Below, piece after piece: positions 34,495 to 42,426 of a DNA stretch of 64,000 nt; the first letter of the stretch is position 1; every line of letters begins with the position of its first letter. Both the position numbers and the translations under genes were made by a program. The notes below the pieces were generated by a model. That model did no database searches and had not been told where the DNA came from. It saw nothing but the letters and a program-made list of their open reading frames with translations. This DNA comes from Arcobacter sp. EP1 (GTDB lineage: Bacteria; Campylobacterota; Campylobacteria; Campylobacterales; Arcobacteraceae), in contig LPNY01000158.1 in the NCBI GenBank assembly GCA_001655195.1, forward strand, positions 1 through 64,000, in the 5' to 3' direction.

Positions 34495-36213
34495 ATGAGT
34501 ACATTAGTAGATATTTTTATTCCCGATTTAGGTGATGACAAAGATGTTGATTTAATTGAAGTGATGGTGGCAGTTGGTCAGAAGATAGAAGTTGAAGATG
34601 GTCTTATTACATTAGAGACTGAAAAAGCTTCTATGGATGTACCAACAACACATGCTGGTATTGTTAAAGAGATTTTAGTAAACGAAGGTGATAAAGTTAA
34701 CTCAGGTGACTTAATCGCTCGAGTTGAAGTAGCAGCTGAAGCCCAAGCACCAGCTGCAGCTCCTGTTGAAACTCCTGCAGTTGAAGCAAAAGTTGAAGCG
34801 GCAGTTGAATCTTCAGATCTTGGCGCTCCAATGGATTTAAAAACAGCAGAAGCAGAACTAGAAGCAATTTCTGCATCTGGGGCACAAGTTTCGTGTCAAT
34901 TTGTAAATGAACAAACAATTTGTTCAGTAGTTGAAGAAGTACATATTCCTGACTTAGGTGATGACAAAGACGTAGACTTAATCGAAGTTATGGTTAACGT
35001 AGGCGACACTGTTGAGTTTGAAGACGGTCTTATTACATTAGAGACTGAAAAAGCATCTATGGACGTTCCCGCTCCATTTGCAGGTGAAATTATTGAGATT
35101 GCTGTTGAAGCAGGTATGAAAGTAAATTCAGGTGATTTAATCGCAAAAATGGTTAAAACGGTTGTTATGGAAAACAAAGTCCCAACGGCAACTGCACCAG
35201 TAGAAGAACCAGTAAAAGTGGAAAAAACTGTAGAAACAACTGTACAAGCAGTAACTGCGCAAGTAAGTGAGCCTGAAAGTACAAGCGTTCTAAGTAAAAA
35301 ATCTAAAAAAGTCTATGCAAGTCCAAGTGTAAGAAAAGTTGCACGAGAATTTGGTGTTGATTTAGGTTTTGTAAAAGGTAGCGGACGAAAAGGAAGAATC
35401 CTTAAGGACGATATTAAAGCTTACGTAAAAGAGCAACTAAATAAACCAGCTAAAAAAGTAAAATGTAGTGGTGGATTAGGGTTTGACTTACCAGAACTTA
35501 AAGAAATCGATTTCTCAAAATTTGGAGAAATTGAAAAAGTTGAGTTAACACGAATTCAAAAAATCTCAGGTCCTAGTTTACATAGAAACTGGGTATCAAT
35601 TCCTCATGTAACACAATTTGACGAAGCAGATATCACAGAACTTGAAGATTTCAGAAAAGCACAAAATGCGCTAGCAGATGGGTTTAAACTATCTCCATTA
35701 GTATTTGTTGTAAAAGCAGTAGCAAAAGCTTTAGAGATTCACCCTAAATTTAACGCATCATTAAGTGCAGATGGACTAAGCCTAATCATGAAGAAATACT
35801 TCCATATTGCAATTGCAGTGGATACTCCAAATGGTTTAGTTGTTCCAGTTATCAAAGATGTAAATAAAAAAGGATTCAAAGAGATCGCTATTGAAATGGC
35901 AGAGATTTCAGCAAAAGCACGAGATGGTAAATTAAAATCATCAGATATGCAAGGTGCTTCATTTACAATCTCAAGCCTTGGTGGAATTGGTGGTACTAAA
36001 TTTACTCCAATTATCAATGCACCAGAAGTAGCAATTTTAGGTCTATCTAAATCTGAAATGAAACCAGTTTGGAATGGTGAAACGTTCACACCAAGACTTA
36101 CTTTACCATTATCGTTATCGTACGATCATAAAGTAATCGATGGAGCTGATGGAGCACGATTTACGACAACATTATCGAAGTTATTAAGTGATATTCGATT
36201 ATTAAGCCTATAA
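34495..36213 (+). CDS. aceF: Pyruvate dehydrogenase E2 (dihydrolipoyl acetyltransferase), two lipoyl domains
   Basis: 572 aa. Lipoyl domain 1 (about 1-80) has Lys44 in ETEKASM; lipoyl domain 2 (about 148-225) has Lys186 in the same motif. The linker between them is Ala/Pro/Glu-rich and then contains two cysteines (SCQFVNEQTICSVVEE), which is odd for such linkers. A peripheral subunit-binding domain (about 280-318: ASPSVRKVAREFGVDL) and the trimer-forming catalytic domain (about 345-572) follow, with catalytic His545 and Asp549 in DHKVIDGADG. It transfers acetyl groups to CoA. The two lipoyl domains share long identical runs with each other and with that of lpdA. Confidence 0.97.
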   Translation: MSTLVDIFIPDLGDDKDVDLIEVMVAVGQKIEVEDGLITLETEKASMDVPTTHAGIVKEILVNEGDKVNSGDLIARVEVAAEAQAPAAAPVETPAVEAKVEAAVESSDLGAPMDLKTAEAELEAISASGAQVSCQFVNEQTICSVVEEVHIPDLGDDKDVDLIEVMVNVGDTVEFEDGLITLETEKASMDVPAPFAGEIIEIAVEAGMKVNSGDLIAKMVKTVVMENKVPTATAPVEEPVKVEKTVETTVQAVTAQVSEPESTSVLSKKSKKVYASPSVRKVAREFGVDLGFVKGSGRKGRILKDDIKAYVKEQLNKPAKKVKCSGGLGFDLPELKEIDFSKFGEIEKVELTRIQKISGPSLHRNWVSIPHVTQFDEADITELEDFRKAQNALADGFKLSPLVFVVKAVAKALEIHPKFNASLSADGLSLIMKKYFHIAIAVDTPNGLVVPVIKDVNKKGFKEIAIEMAEISAKARDGKLKSSDMQGASFTISSLGGIGGTKFTPIINAPEVAILGLSKSEMKPVWNGETFTPRLTLPLSLSYDHKVIDGADGARFTTTLSKLLSDIRLLSL

Positions 36214-36222
36214 GGAGTTAAA

Positions 36223-37995
36223 ATGAGCACTATTGTAGATATTTTTATTCCTGATTTAGGGGACGATAAAGACGTTGATTTAATTGAAATCATGGTTGAA
36301 ATTGGTGAAGAGATTGAAGTTGAAGATGGTTTAGTAACATTAGAGACTGAAAAGGCATCTATGGATGTTCCTTCAACGCACGCAGGAGTTATCAAAGAGA
36401 TTCTTGTTGAAGTTGGAGCTAAAGTAAATACGGGTGATTTAATCGCTCGTGTTGAAGTTGCTGATGCAGTAACAGAAGAACCAAAACAAGAAGAAGTAAA
36501 AACTGCGCCAGCTGCAGCGGCAACTCCTACAGCAACACCAGTTTCAGTAAGTGGTGATGCAAACCAAGTAAAAGGTCAAGTACTAGTAATTGGTGCAGGA
36601 CCTGGTGGTTACTCTGCTGCATTTAGATGTGCAGACTTAGGTTTAGATACAGTTTTAGTTGAACGACACCCTACTTTAGGTGGTGTTTGTCTAAACGTTG
36701 GATGTATTCCTTCAAAAGCACTTCTTCACGTTGCAAAAGTAATCGAAGAAGCTGAACATATTGAACATGCAGGTATTTCATTTGGTAAACCTCAAATTGA
36801 CTTACCAGGTGTTGCGGCATATAAGTCTGGTGTTGTTAAAAAATTAACAGACGGCCTTACAGCTATGGCAAAAATGAGAAAAGTAACAGTAATCCAAGGG
36901 GTTGCAAGCTTTATTGATAATAATAACGTAGTTGTAGAGCACACAGATGTTGAAGGTAAACAAACAAAAGTCTCTTTTGATAACTGTATTATTGCCGCTG
37001 GTTCACAAAGTTCTAAAATGTCATTTATTCCACATGAAGATCCTAGAATTTGGGATTCAACAAACGCTCTTGAAGTAAAAGAAGTACCAAAAAGACTTCT
37101 TGTAATGGGTGGTGGAATCATCGGTTTAGAAATGGGAACAGTTTATGAAAAACTAGGTTCAAAAGTTGATGTTATAATTCGAGGGAATCAAGTTATGACA
37201 GGAACGGATAAAGATATCGTTAAAGTTTACCAAAAAGCAAACGAAAAACGATTTAACTTTATGTTTAAAACTCAAGCACAAGCAATCATCCCAAAACAAG
37301 AGGGAATCTATGTGGAATTCAAAGGTGATAATGCACCAGAAGAACCACAAGTTTATGATGCAGTTCTTGTAGCAATGGGTCGAACACCAAATGGACTTAA
37401 AATTGGACTTGAAAATACTGATGTAGAAGTTGACGAGTGGGGATTCATTAATGTAGATACACAAATGAAAACTAAAGCCTCTAACATCTATGCTATTGGT
37501 GATATCATTGGTGGTCCAATGCTAGCACACAAAGCAGTACATGAAGGACATGTTGCAGCTGAAGTTATCGCTGGACACAAAGTATTCTTTGAACCAAAAC
37601 AAATTCCAGGTATTGCCTACACTTTCCCAGAGATTGCAACAGCAGGATTGAGTGAAAATGAAGCAAAAGAAGCAGGTCTTAACTACGAAGTTGCCTCTTT
37701 CCCTTGGAGTGCATCAGGACGAGCATTAGCCGCAGACGTTGCAGGTGCAGGTCTAACAAAACTTATCTTTGATAAAGATACACATCAGCTTATTGGTGGG
37801 TCTATTGTTGGAGATAACGCAGGTGAATTACTTGGTGAGATTTCACTGGCATTAGAAATGGATTGTGACGCTGAAGATATCGGTCTTACTATTCATGCAC
37901 ACCCTACTTTACACGAATCTGTTGGTATGTGTGCAGAAATCTTCCACGGAAGTATTACTGATTTACCAAACAAAAAAGCAGTAAAGAAAAAGTAG
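36223..37995 (+). CDS. lpdA: Dihydrolipoyl dehydrogenase (E3) with N-terminal lipoyl domain
   Basis: 590 aa, about 115 longer than plain E3. Residues 1-80 are a lipoyl domain (Lys44 in ETEKASM), joined by a Pro/Ala-rich linker (about 85-118) to the E3 module. That has FAD site VIGAGPGGYSAA, the redox disulfide Cys156/Cys161 in GGVCLNVGCIPSKAL, the NAD site VMGGGIIGLEMG, and the catalytic His-Glu in HAHPTLHESVG. It reoxidises dihydrolipoamide with NAD+. Lipoyl-E3 fusions are known in Neisseria-type and other complexes. It is the last gene of the operon, followed by a strong terminator. Confidence 0.97.
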   Translation: MSTIVDIFIPDLGDDKDVDLIEIMVEIGEEIEVEDGLVTLETEKASMDVPSTHAGVIKEILVEVGAKVNTGDLIARVEVADAVTEEPKQEEVKTAPAAAATPTATPVSVSGDANQVKGQVLVIGAGPGGYSAAFRCADLGLDTVLVERHPTLGGVCLNVGCIPSKALLHVAKVIEEAEHIEHAGISFGKPQIDLPGVAAYKSGVVKKLTDGLTAMAKMRKVTVIQGVASFIDNNNVVVEHTDVEGKQTKVSFDNCIIAAGSQSSKMSFIPHEDPRIWDSTNALEVKEVPKRLLVMGGGIIGLEMGTVYEKLGSKVDVIIRGNQVMTGTDKDIVKVYQKANEKRFNFMFKTQAQAIIPKQEGIYVEFKGDNAPEEPQVYDAVLVAMGRTPNGLKIGLENTDVEVDEWGFINVDTQMKTKASNIYAIGDIIGGPMLAHKAVHEGHVAAEVIAGHKVFFEPKQIPGIAYTFPEIATAGLSENEAKEAGLNYEVASFPWSASGRALAADVAGAGLTKLIFDKDTHQLIGGSIVGDNAGELLGEISLALEMDCDAEDIGLTIHAHPTLHESVGMCAEIFHGSITDLPNKKAVKKK

Positions 37996-38001
37996 CTATT
38001 T

Positions 38002-38037
38002 AAATTCACTTTCTTCTTTGAAAGTGAATTTTAGCTA
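38002..38037 (+). terminator. aceEF-lpdA terminator
   Basis: AAATTCACTTTC (38002-38013) pairs perfectly with GAAAGTGAATTT (38020-38031) around a TTCTTT loop; TTAGCTA follows. It lies 7 nt after the lpdA stop. Confidence 0.8.
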
Positions 38038-38103
38038 ACTCATCTACTTTTATATATGCTAAATCGCAAAATTCCCTTTTGCCTTAAATATATACTTTTT
38101 TAA

Positions 38104-38133
38104 TTAAACTATTTTCTCTTGCCCAATTCTATA
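38104..38133 (-). repeat. Remnant of the TIGR02757 gene 3' end (direct repeat, left copy)
   Basis: On the minus strand these bases read YRIGQEKIV and then TAA, against YRIGQEKLF-TAA at the end of the intact gene (42767-42796). The two 30-nt stretches share 25 bases, including 17 contiguous (TCTTGCCCAATTCTATA), in the same frame and with the stop aligned. Beyond the Tyr codon similarity ends. It marks a probable recombination boundary of the 38.1-42.8 kb segment. Confidence 0.55.
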
Positions 38134-38231
38134 GTGACAGATTTGACTTACATAGGATTTACTCTATAAACATACTTTTAAGAGCTAGCATATCAATTTA
38201 TATTTAATTACAAGATAGCCCTTATTTTGAG

Positions 38232-38293
38232 GATTTTAGATATATCTATGTGGTCAAAAGACCACATCTAGACTACAAATGACCTCTAAAATC
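38232..38293. terminator. Nested inverted repeat after the peroxiredoxin-like gene
   Basis: GATTTTAGA (about 38232-38240) pairs with TCTAAAATC (38285-38293). Inside, ATGTGGTC-AAAA-GACCACAT (38249-38268) forms a perfect hairpin. It overlaps the stop codon of the last gene of the TetR-linked operon and may end that transcript, although no clean T-run follows. The rest of 38038-38231 holds nothing else recognisable. Confidence 0.5.
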
Positions 38294-38939
38294 AACTTTT
38301 TAATTTTAAAAAATCAAGCACATCCTTAGGCTCGCATCTTGTTGTATAATCTTCTTCAATATGTGCAAATATAACTTCTAAGTTTTTATTAATCACATAG
38401 GTTGCAGGAATTGGCATTTTAAACTCACTATTTCCTTGTGTTTCTTCAAGATTTATACCAAAATGTTCATAGATTTCTTTTACATCTTCATCTAACGTAA
38501 ATACTATTCCAAATTCTTGCATTACTTTTGTATCAATATCGCTCAAGATATCGAATGTAATACTGTTCTCTTTTGAAGAGATATTTGTATACTCTGCTTT
38601 TTCTGGACTAATTGCTACAATATTTGTACCTACTTCAATAAAATCATTTTTTAATCTTTCATATTCTCTTAATTCCATATTACAAAACGGACACCAACCA
38701 CCCCTGTAAAAGTCTATTACTAGATATTCATTTTTTATTAAATCTTTTACATTCTTTTCATTTTCAAAAATATCTTCCAATACAAAATATGGAACAACAT
38801 CACCTACTTTCAATGCATTAGTTTTAAATCCACTTCTAATAGTATTTTCAATTCCATTTTTTATCTTTTGACCAACATCTGCTGGCATCTGAGAAAAACT
38901 CTTATCACTTAATGTTTGTAAAGCCTCTTTTAAACTCAT
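38292..38939 (-). CDS. Peroxiredoxin-like (AhpC/TSA) protein
   Basis: 215 aa, cytosolic, thioredoxin fold. The active site is RGGWCPFCNMELREYERL, the CPFC variant of the AhpC/TSA peroxiredoxin-like family, in place of the classical PxxxTxxC site. The N-terminal 60 residues are a helical extension; cis-Pro is in the MPIPATYVI segment. The likely role is reduction of peroxides or other thiol-reactive compounds. It is the last gene of the TetR-linked operon, 12 nt after the Old Yellow Enzyme gene. Confidence 0.88.
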   Translation of the reverse strand: MSLKEALQTLSDKSFSQMPADVGQKIKNGIENTIRSGFKTNALKVGDVVPYFVLEDIFENEKNVKDLIKNEYLVIDFYRGGWCPFCNMELREYERLKNDFIEVGTNIVAISPEKAEYTNISSKENSITFDILSDIDTKVMQEFGIVFTLDEDVKEIYEHFGINLEETQGNSEFKMPIPATYVINKNLEVIFAHIEEDYTTRCEPKDVLDFLKLKS

Positions 38940-38951
38940 ATTATTTCCTTT

Positions 38952-39989
38952 TTATATCAATATATTTAATGAATCATTATCATAAGTTTCTAATGACTTA
39001 TTTGTTTTAATTTTTTCAACTAAATCTGGATTAGCAACAGCAAGTCTTCCAAATGCAATAATGTCAAACTTATTTTCATCTATTGCATTATTACTTTGTT
39101 CAATACTATAAGAACCATTTGCAATTAAATTACCTCTGTAGTTGTCTCTCATAAATTCAGATACTTTTCCATTTAAATAAGGGACAATTTCACTGTCATC
39201 ATAAATTCCAGTATGAATATATGCAAGTTCTCTTTTTTCAAGCTCTTTTAACAGATAAACAAAAGTATCTTCATCCCCTTGTACATAAGACATATGTAAA
39301 TAGGCATGGGGAGACAATCTAATTGCAACTCTGTTTTTGCCAATAGCTTCCACCATCTTATCAATAGCTTCTAATATAAATCGTGCTCTATTTTCTACAC
39401 TTCCCCCATACTCATCATTTCTTTGATTTGTTACTTGATGTAAAAATTGATCAGGAAGATAACCATTAGCAACATGAAATTCAATACCATCAAAACCTGC
39501 CTCAATTGCATTTTTTGAAGCTTGAACAAAGTCATTGATAATTCTTTTAATTTCATTCGTAGTTAAAGCTTTTGGTTCTTCATACATCAACTCACTTCTT
39601 GGCATTCTTTCATCAAAAGCAACACTTGAGGGTGCAAGAGGCGTCCTATTAGTATAAATAGAGTGAGATAATCTTCCTGCATGAAAAAGTTGAGAGAATA
39701 TCTTTCCTCCCTTTTCATGTACACCTTTTGTTACTTTACTCCAAGCTTCAATTTGTTCATTTGTAAAAATACCCGGTTGATTTGGGTACCCTTGCGCCTC
39801 TTTTGAAATAAGAGTTGCTTCTGTAATAATTAAGCCTAAATCACCTCTGCTTGAATAATATTTAATCATATCTTCAGTAGGAACCAAATCATCATTGGCA
39901 AAACATCTAGTAATAGGTGCCATAGCTATTCTGTTTTGTAAAATCAATGTGTCATTTAATTTATACACTTCAAACAATTTTTCATTCAA
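38952..39989 (-). CDS. Old Yellow Enzyme family ene-reductase
   Basis: 345 aa FMN-dependent alkene reductase of the NemA/OYE group. It begins with an FMN-binding N-terminus (LQNRIAMAPITRCFA). The substrate/catalytic segment is HVANGYLPDQFLHQVTNQR, with the His and Asn that bind the nitro or carbonyl group and the Tyr proton donor, followed by DEYGGSVENRARF. The C-terminal AFGRLAVANPDLVEKI binds the phosphate. It reduces electrophilic alkenes such as enones, maleimides or quinones with NAD(P)H. The gene lies between the VOC and peroxiredoxin-like genes in the operon; an E. coli parallel is nemA under NemR. Confidence 0.93.
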   Translation of the reverse strand: MNEKLFEVYKLNDTLILQNRIAMAPITRCFANDDLVPTEDMIKYYSSRGDLGLIITEATLISKEAQGYPNQPGIFTNEQIEAWSKVTKGVHEKGGKIFSQLFHAGRLSHSIYTNRTPLAPSSVAFDERMPRSELMYEEPKALTTNEIKRIINDFVQASKNAIEAGFDGIEFHVANGYLPDQFLHQVTNQRNDEYGGSVENRARFILEAIDKMVEAIGKNRVAIRLSPHAYLHMSYVQGDEDTFVYLLKELEKRELAYIHTGIYDDSEIVPYLNGKVSEFMRDNYRGNLIANGSYSIEQSNNAIDENKFDIIAFGRLAVANPDLVEKIKTNKSLETYDNDSLNILI

Positions 39990-39999
39990 TATTTATCCT

Positions 40000-40605
40000 T
40001 TACTTTTTAGGTGTAAAAACTCTTTTTTCTGTTGTTTTTTCATATGCCACACCATTTTCATAAGAAACCAATTCAAAATACATTCCCCAAGGAGATACAA
40101 AATATACCCATGTAGTTCCTGCATTTGCTCCTTGAGTCATTACAGTTGGCTGACCAAGTACCTTTACACCTTTTTCTTTTAGATATTTAACTGCTACATT
40201 CATATCTTCTACATAAATTGCAATATGGTGTCCACCAATATCACTGTTTTTAGGTTGAACTTCTCTTTGATTTTTTACTACATATTCAAAGATTTCAAAG
40301 TTTGACCCATTTCCTAACCTCACCATTGCAATTTTAGGAATTTCAGCTCTTGCATCAACATCAAGATGATCTTTTAACCAATCATTATCAGATTTAAAAG
40401 GTCCAATTTCGAATACAACCTCTGCACCTATCACATCTTCAAAAAATGTAACTGCTTCTTTTAAATCAGGAACTGTAAATCCCACATGCTCCATGCCTGT
40501 ATTACCCGGGATTCCTTTTGTCTCTGCATTTAGTGTATTTATAGAAAATAACATTAAAAGTAAAAATACTACTACTTTCATTTTTTTTTCAAATATTTTT
40601 GTCAT
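40000..40605 (-). CDS. Exported VOC (glyoxalase/dioxygenase-like) protein
   Basis: 201 aa. A signal peptide with a hydrophobic core VVVFLLLMLF ends near NTLNA, so the protein is periplasmic, unusual for VOC proteins. The mature part (about 30-201) is a single vicinal-oxygen-chelate domain: GMEHVGFTVPDLKEAVTFFEDV, NFEIFEY, GGHHIAIYVEDMNVAVKYLKE, YFVSPWGMYFELVSYE. The metal ligands (His, Glu, His, Glu) appear complete. The substrate is unknown. AAGGAT precedes ATG 40605. It is third in the operon, 22 nt after the SnoaL-like gene. Confidence 0.87.
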   Translation of the reverse strand: MTKIFEKKMKVVVFLLLMLFSINTLNAETKGIPGNTGMEHVGFTVPDLKEAVTFFEDVIGAEVVFEIGPFKSDNDWLKDHLDVDARAEIPKIAMVRLGNGSNFEIFEYVVKNQREVQPKNSDIGGHHIAIYVEDMNVAVKYLKEKGVKVLGQPTVMTQGANAGTTWVYFVSPWGMYFELVSYENGVAYEKTTEKRVFTPKK

Positions 40606-40627
40606 CTTAAATCCTTTTTATATCTAA

Positions 40628-41269
40628 TTATCTTTTTAAATAGTTGTAACTATCATCCGTTTTATTTCTTTGCCCTCTGTATTTGTCTTCAAATTTTTCA
40701 GACCAAATTGCAGTTGCCTTATTGTTTCTATTCCAATCAAATAAAGTATTTCTATGTTGGATTTTCCATACATCACCTTTTTTAACAAAATTAAACAGAT
40801 GTCTACCTCCTAAGATTCCTTCATGCTCAATACCTTCTTCATCTTTTGCAACATGATATGCATACACATAAGCTTCTGCCTTAGCGGTATCACCATCTAA
40901 TTCAATTAACACATTTGAAATTCTATGTTGAGATATTTCTAATGCTTCAAAACCTTTCATTGCAATTGGTACAAATGCATGTGCATTATCATTCCATGCA
41001 AATAAATCAGGGAAAATAGGATCTTGGTGCTCTTCTATTGCCTCTTCCCAATAAGTTGATTTCATTAAATCACCATCCACTCTGTCTAATGCTCTAGCAA
41101 ACTTATAAATAACCTCTGTTATCTCTTGTTTATCCCATAATTCTGAGATTTTTTCTTCTGTTGTTTTCATATTTGTTCCTTTTGTAATATCTGCTTGTAG
41201 TGTTGAAAAGCTCATGCTTAAAACCAGTAACCCAATTAATAAATTAATTTTTTTTAATAACGACTTCAT
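40628..41269 (-). CDS. Exported SnoaL-like (NTF2-fold) protein
   Basis: 213 aa. I start at ATG 41269 because it gives the same leader (MKSLLKKINLLIGLLVL) as the orphan leader at 41684; ATG 41278 adds three residues and overlaps the ABM stop. The signal peptide ends at STLQA. The mature part has the SnoaL_4 pattern: an alpha helix WDKQEITEVIYKFARALDRVD, an ISNVLIELDGDTAKAEAY strand pair, GGRHLFNFVKK and WKIQHRNTLFDWN. This fold includes dehydratases, dehalogenases and LinA-like lyases. Asp and His are visible in plausible active positions, but chemistry cannot be assigned. Confidence 0.85.
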   Translation of the reverse strand: MKSLLKKINLLIGLLVLSMSFSTLQADITKGTNMKTTEEKISELWDKQEITEVIYKFARALDRVDGDLMKSTYWEEAIEEHQDPIFPDLFAWNDNAHAFVPIAMKGFEALEISQHRISNVLIELDGDTAKAEAYVYAYHVAKDEEGIEHEGILGGRHLFNFVKKGDVWKIQHRNTLFDWNRNNKATAIWSEKFEDKYRGQRNKTDDSYNYLKR

Positions 41270-41271
41270 CT

Positions 41272-41586
41272 TTACCATGCCTGCAATGTTTTAAGAACTG
41301 TAAATTCTCTATCTCTTTTTAGCATAGCAGGTAGCTTTTTTTCATACTCATGTCTATACTCTTTATCCTCTAATTGATTTTTAATAAAATCCTCCATTGA
41401 CTTTTCATTCCATCTTTCATAAAGAGTAAAATGAGTTTTATCATTTGCATCTTGATGCATATAAGATAAAACAAAAGTTTCCTCTTTTGACATTTGATTA
41501 ATTACCTCTTTTGCCGAAGCAATCCACTCTTGAACCTTTTCTTCTTTTACATAAAAATCTACGTAAAACGCTAATTGATTTTCCAT
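41272..41586 (-). CDS. Antibiotic biosynthesis monooxygenase (ABM) domain protein
   Basis: 104 aa, one ABM (quinol-monooxygenase-like) ferredoxin-fold domain: AFYVDFYVKEEKVQEWIASAKEV, a short strand EETFVLSYMHQDANDK, THFTLYERWNEKSMEDFIKNQL and HEYEKKLPAMLK. Such small proteins oxidise quinols or polyketides without cofactors, or act as dimeric binding proteins. As written it has no signal peptide, but an out-of-frame signal peptide ends two nucleotides upstream. AAGGATTAAAAATG provides the ribosome site. It is the first full gene after the TetR operator. Confidence 0.87.
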   Translation of the reverse strand: MENQLAFYVDFYVKEEKVQEWIASAKEVINQMSKEETFVLSYMHQDANDKTHFTLYERWNEKSMEDFIKNQLEDKEYRHEYEKKLPAMLKRDREFTVLKTLQAW

Positions 41587-41588
41587 TT

Positions 41589-41684
41589 TTAATCCTTTTT
41601 TATATCTGCTTGTAGTGTTGAAAAGCTTATGCTTAAAACTAATAATCCACTTAATAAATTAAGTTTTTTTAGGAATGATTTCAT
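41589..41684 (-). pseudogene. Orphan signal-peptide frame upstream of the ABM gene
   Basis: From ATG 41684, with an AAAGGAG site 8 nt ahead, the frame reads MKSFLKKLNLLSGLLVLSIS then FSTLQADIKKD and stops at TAA. It is a close copy of the SnoaL-like protein's signal peptide, in protein and DNA. One extra A in the six-A run (ATAAAAAAGG) would give QADIKKGLKMENQLAF, fusing it in frame to the ABM protein, parallel to QADITKGTNMKTTEEK in the SnoaL-like protein. It is either a frameshifted gene start, a slippage switch or a sequencing error. Confidence 0.65.
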
Positions 41685-41716
41685 TAAATAAACTCCTTTA
41701 AAGTTAAAATAAATTT

Positions 41717-41732
41717 CAGAACTATTGTTCTG
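41717..41732. promoter_or_regulatory. TetR operator 1 (operon promoter)
   Basis: CAGAAC-TATT-GTTCTG, a perfect inverted repeat (extended TCAGAAC...GTTCTGA), 33 nt before the orphan leader start. It is placed to block transcription of the ABM-to-peroxiredoxin operon. Confidence 0.7.
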
Positions 41733-41748
41733 AAACAAAACAAAAAAA

Positions 41749-41784
41749 TGTCCATTTACAGAACACTCGTTCTGTAAATGGACA
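41749..41784 (-). terminator. tetR terminator containing an operator
   Basis: TGTCCATTTACAGAAC (41749-41764) and GTTCTGTAAATGGACA (41769-41784) form a perfect 16-bp stem with a 4-nt loop. On the minus strand it is followed by TTTTTTTG, a classic intrinsic terminator 8 nt after the tetR stop. Its apex, CAGAAC-ACTC-GTTCTG, is itself a match to the operator consensus. Confidence 0.8.
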
Positions 41785-41791
41785 AAAAAAA

Positions 41792-42373
41792 CTACTTATT
41801 AAAAGTAGTCATAAAAATTTCAAGCATATCAAGCAATTGCTCTTTCTCTTGACCAGTTTTTCCAACAACCATAATTCCTGCTGAAAAATTCATAACATAT
41901 CTTGCTAGCATATTAGGATCCTTGGAACTATCAATTTCTCCATTTAATTGAGCATTTTTAAAACACTCCTCCATTACGCCGATATGTGACTCTAGTAACG
42001 TTTTAATAAGTTCAAAGGCATCAAACTCTAACATCTCTTTTTGGGCAGCACTATTTATAACCATACAACCCATAAAGTTATCCTCTAAAGAGTAATTGAT
42101 TCTATTCAATAAAAAAGCTTTTATATTGTCTATACCTAAAGGCTTTTTTGTTAAAAGATCCAACGTTTCTTTTTGTATTTCATTTGCATAGGTAAGCAAA
42201 CACTCTTTAAACAGACCTTCTTTATTTCCAAATACTTCATACATACTGTGTTTATTTAATCCAGTAGCAGCAACCAAGTCACTTACTGATGTACCTTTAA
42301 AACCTTTTTCCCAAAACACATTGGTTGCAGCTTTTAAAACGTCATCTTTGTTGTACTCTTTTTTTCTTGCCAT
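41792..42373 (-). CDS. TetR-family regulator (NemR-like)
   Basis: 193 aa. The DNA-binding domain (about 8-55) has the helix-turn-helix TSVSDLVAATGLNKHSMYEVFGNK. The ligand domain contains NFMGCMVINSAAQ with Cys103, close to the redox-sensitive Cys106 of E. coli NemR, which belongs to the same GC-motif TetR subgroup. Four palindromes CAGAAC-N4-GTTCTG (two upstream of this gene, two downstream before the operon) suggest autorepression and control of the operon. Ligand: probably an electrophile, by analogy with NemR-nemA-gloA. Confidence 0.9.
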   Translation of the reverse strand: MARKKEYNKDDVLKAATNVFWEKGFKGTSVSDLVAATGLNKHSMYEVFGNKEGLFKECLLTYANEIQKETLDLLTKKPLGIDNIKAFLLNRINYSLEDNFMGCMVINSAAQKEMLEFDAFELIKTLLESHIGVMEECFKNAQLNGEIDSSKDPNMLARYVMNFSAGIMVVGKTGQEKEQLLDMLEIFMTTFNK

Positions 42374-42392
42374 AATAACTCCAAATTAATTT

Positions 42393-42408
42393 CAGAACAT
42401 CTGTTTTG
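42393..42408. promoter_or_regulatory. TetR operator 3 (tetR promoter)
   Basis: CAGAAC-ATCT-GTTTTG flanked by TTT and AAA, one base off the perfect palindrome, 20 nt before the tetR start. Confidence 0.6.
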
Positions 42409-42426
42409 AAACACTCAATGTAATTC

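Noticed and set aside
34697-34918. Leu/Gln-rich minus-strand frame inside aceF
   Set aside because: Antisense image of the Ala/Pro/Glu linker; not a gene.
34495-36470. Long similar DNA stretches read as an insertion or transposon repeat
   Set aside because: They are lipoyl-domain coding sequences in frame within aceF and lpdA.
37159-37464. 101-aa minus-strand frame inside lpdA
   Set aside because: Opposite strand of a certain gene; composition follows the E3 coding sequence and it has no start signal.
41589-41684. Functional leader peptide (attenuator)
   Set aside because: The peptide is a signal-peptide copy without a regulatory codon run or alternative hairpins; the frameshift explanation fits better.
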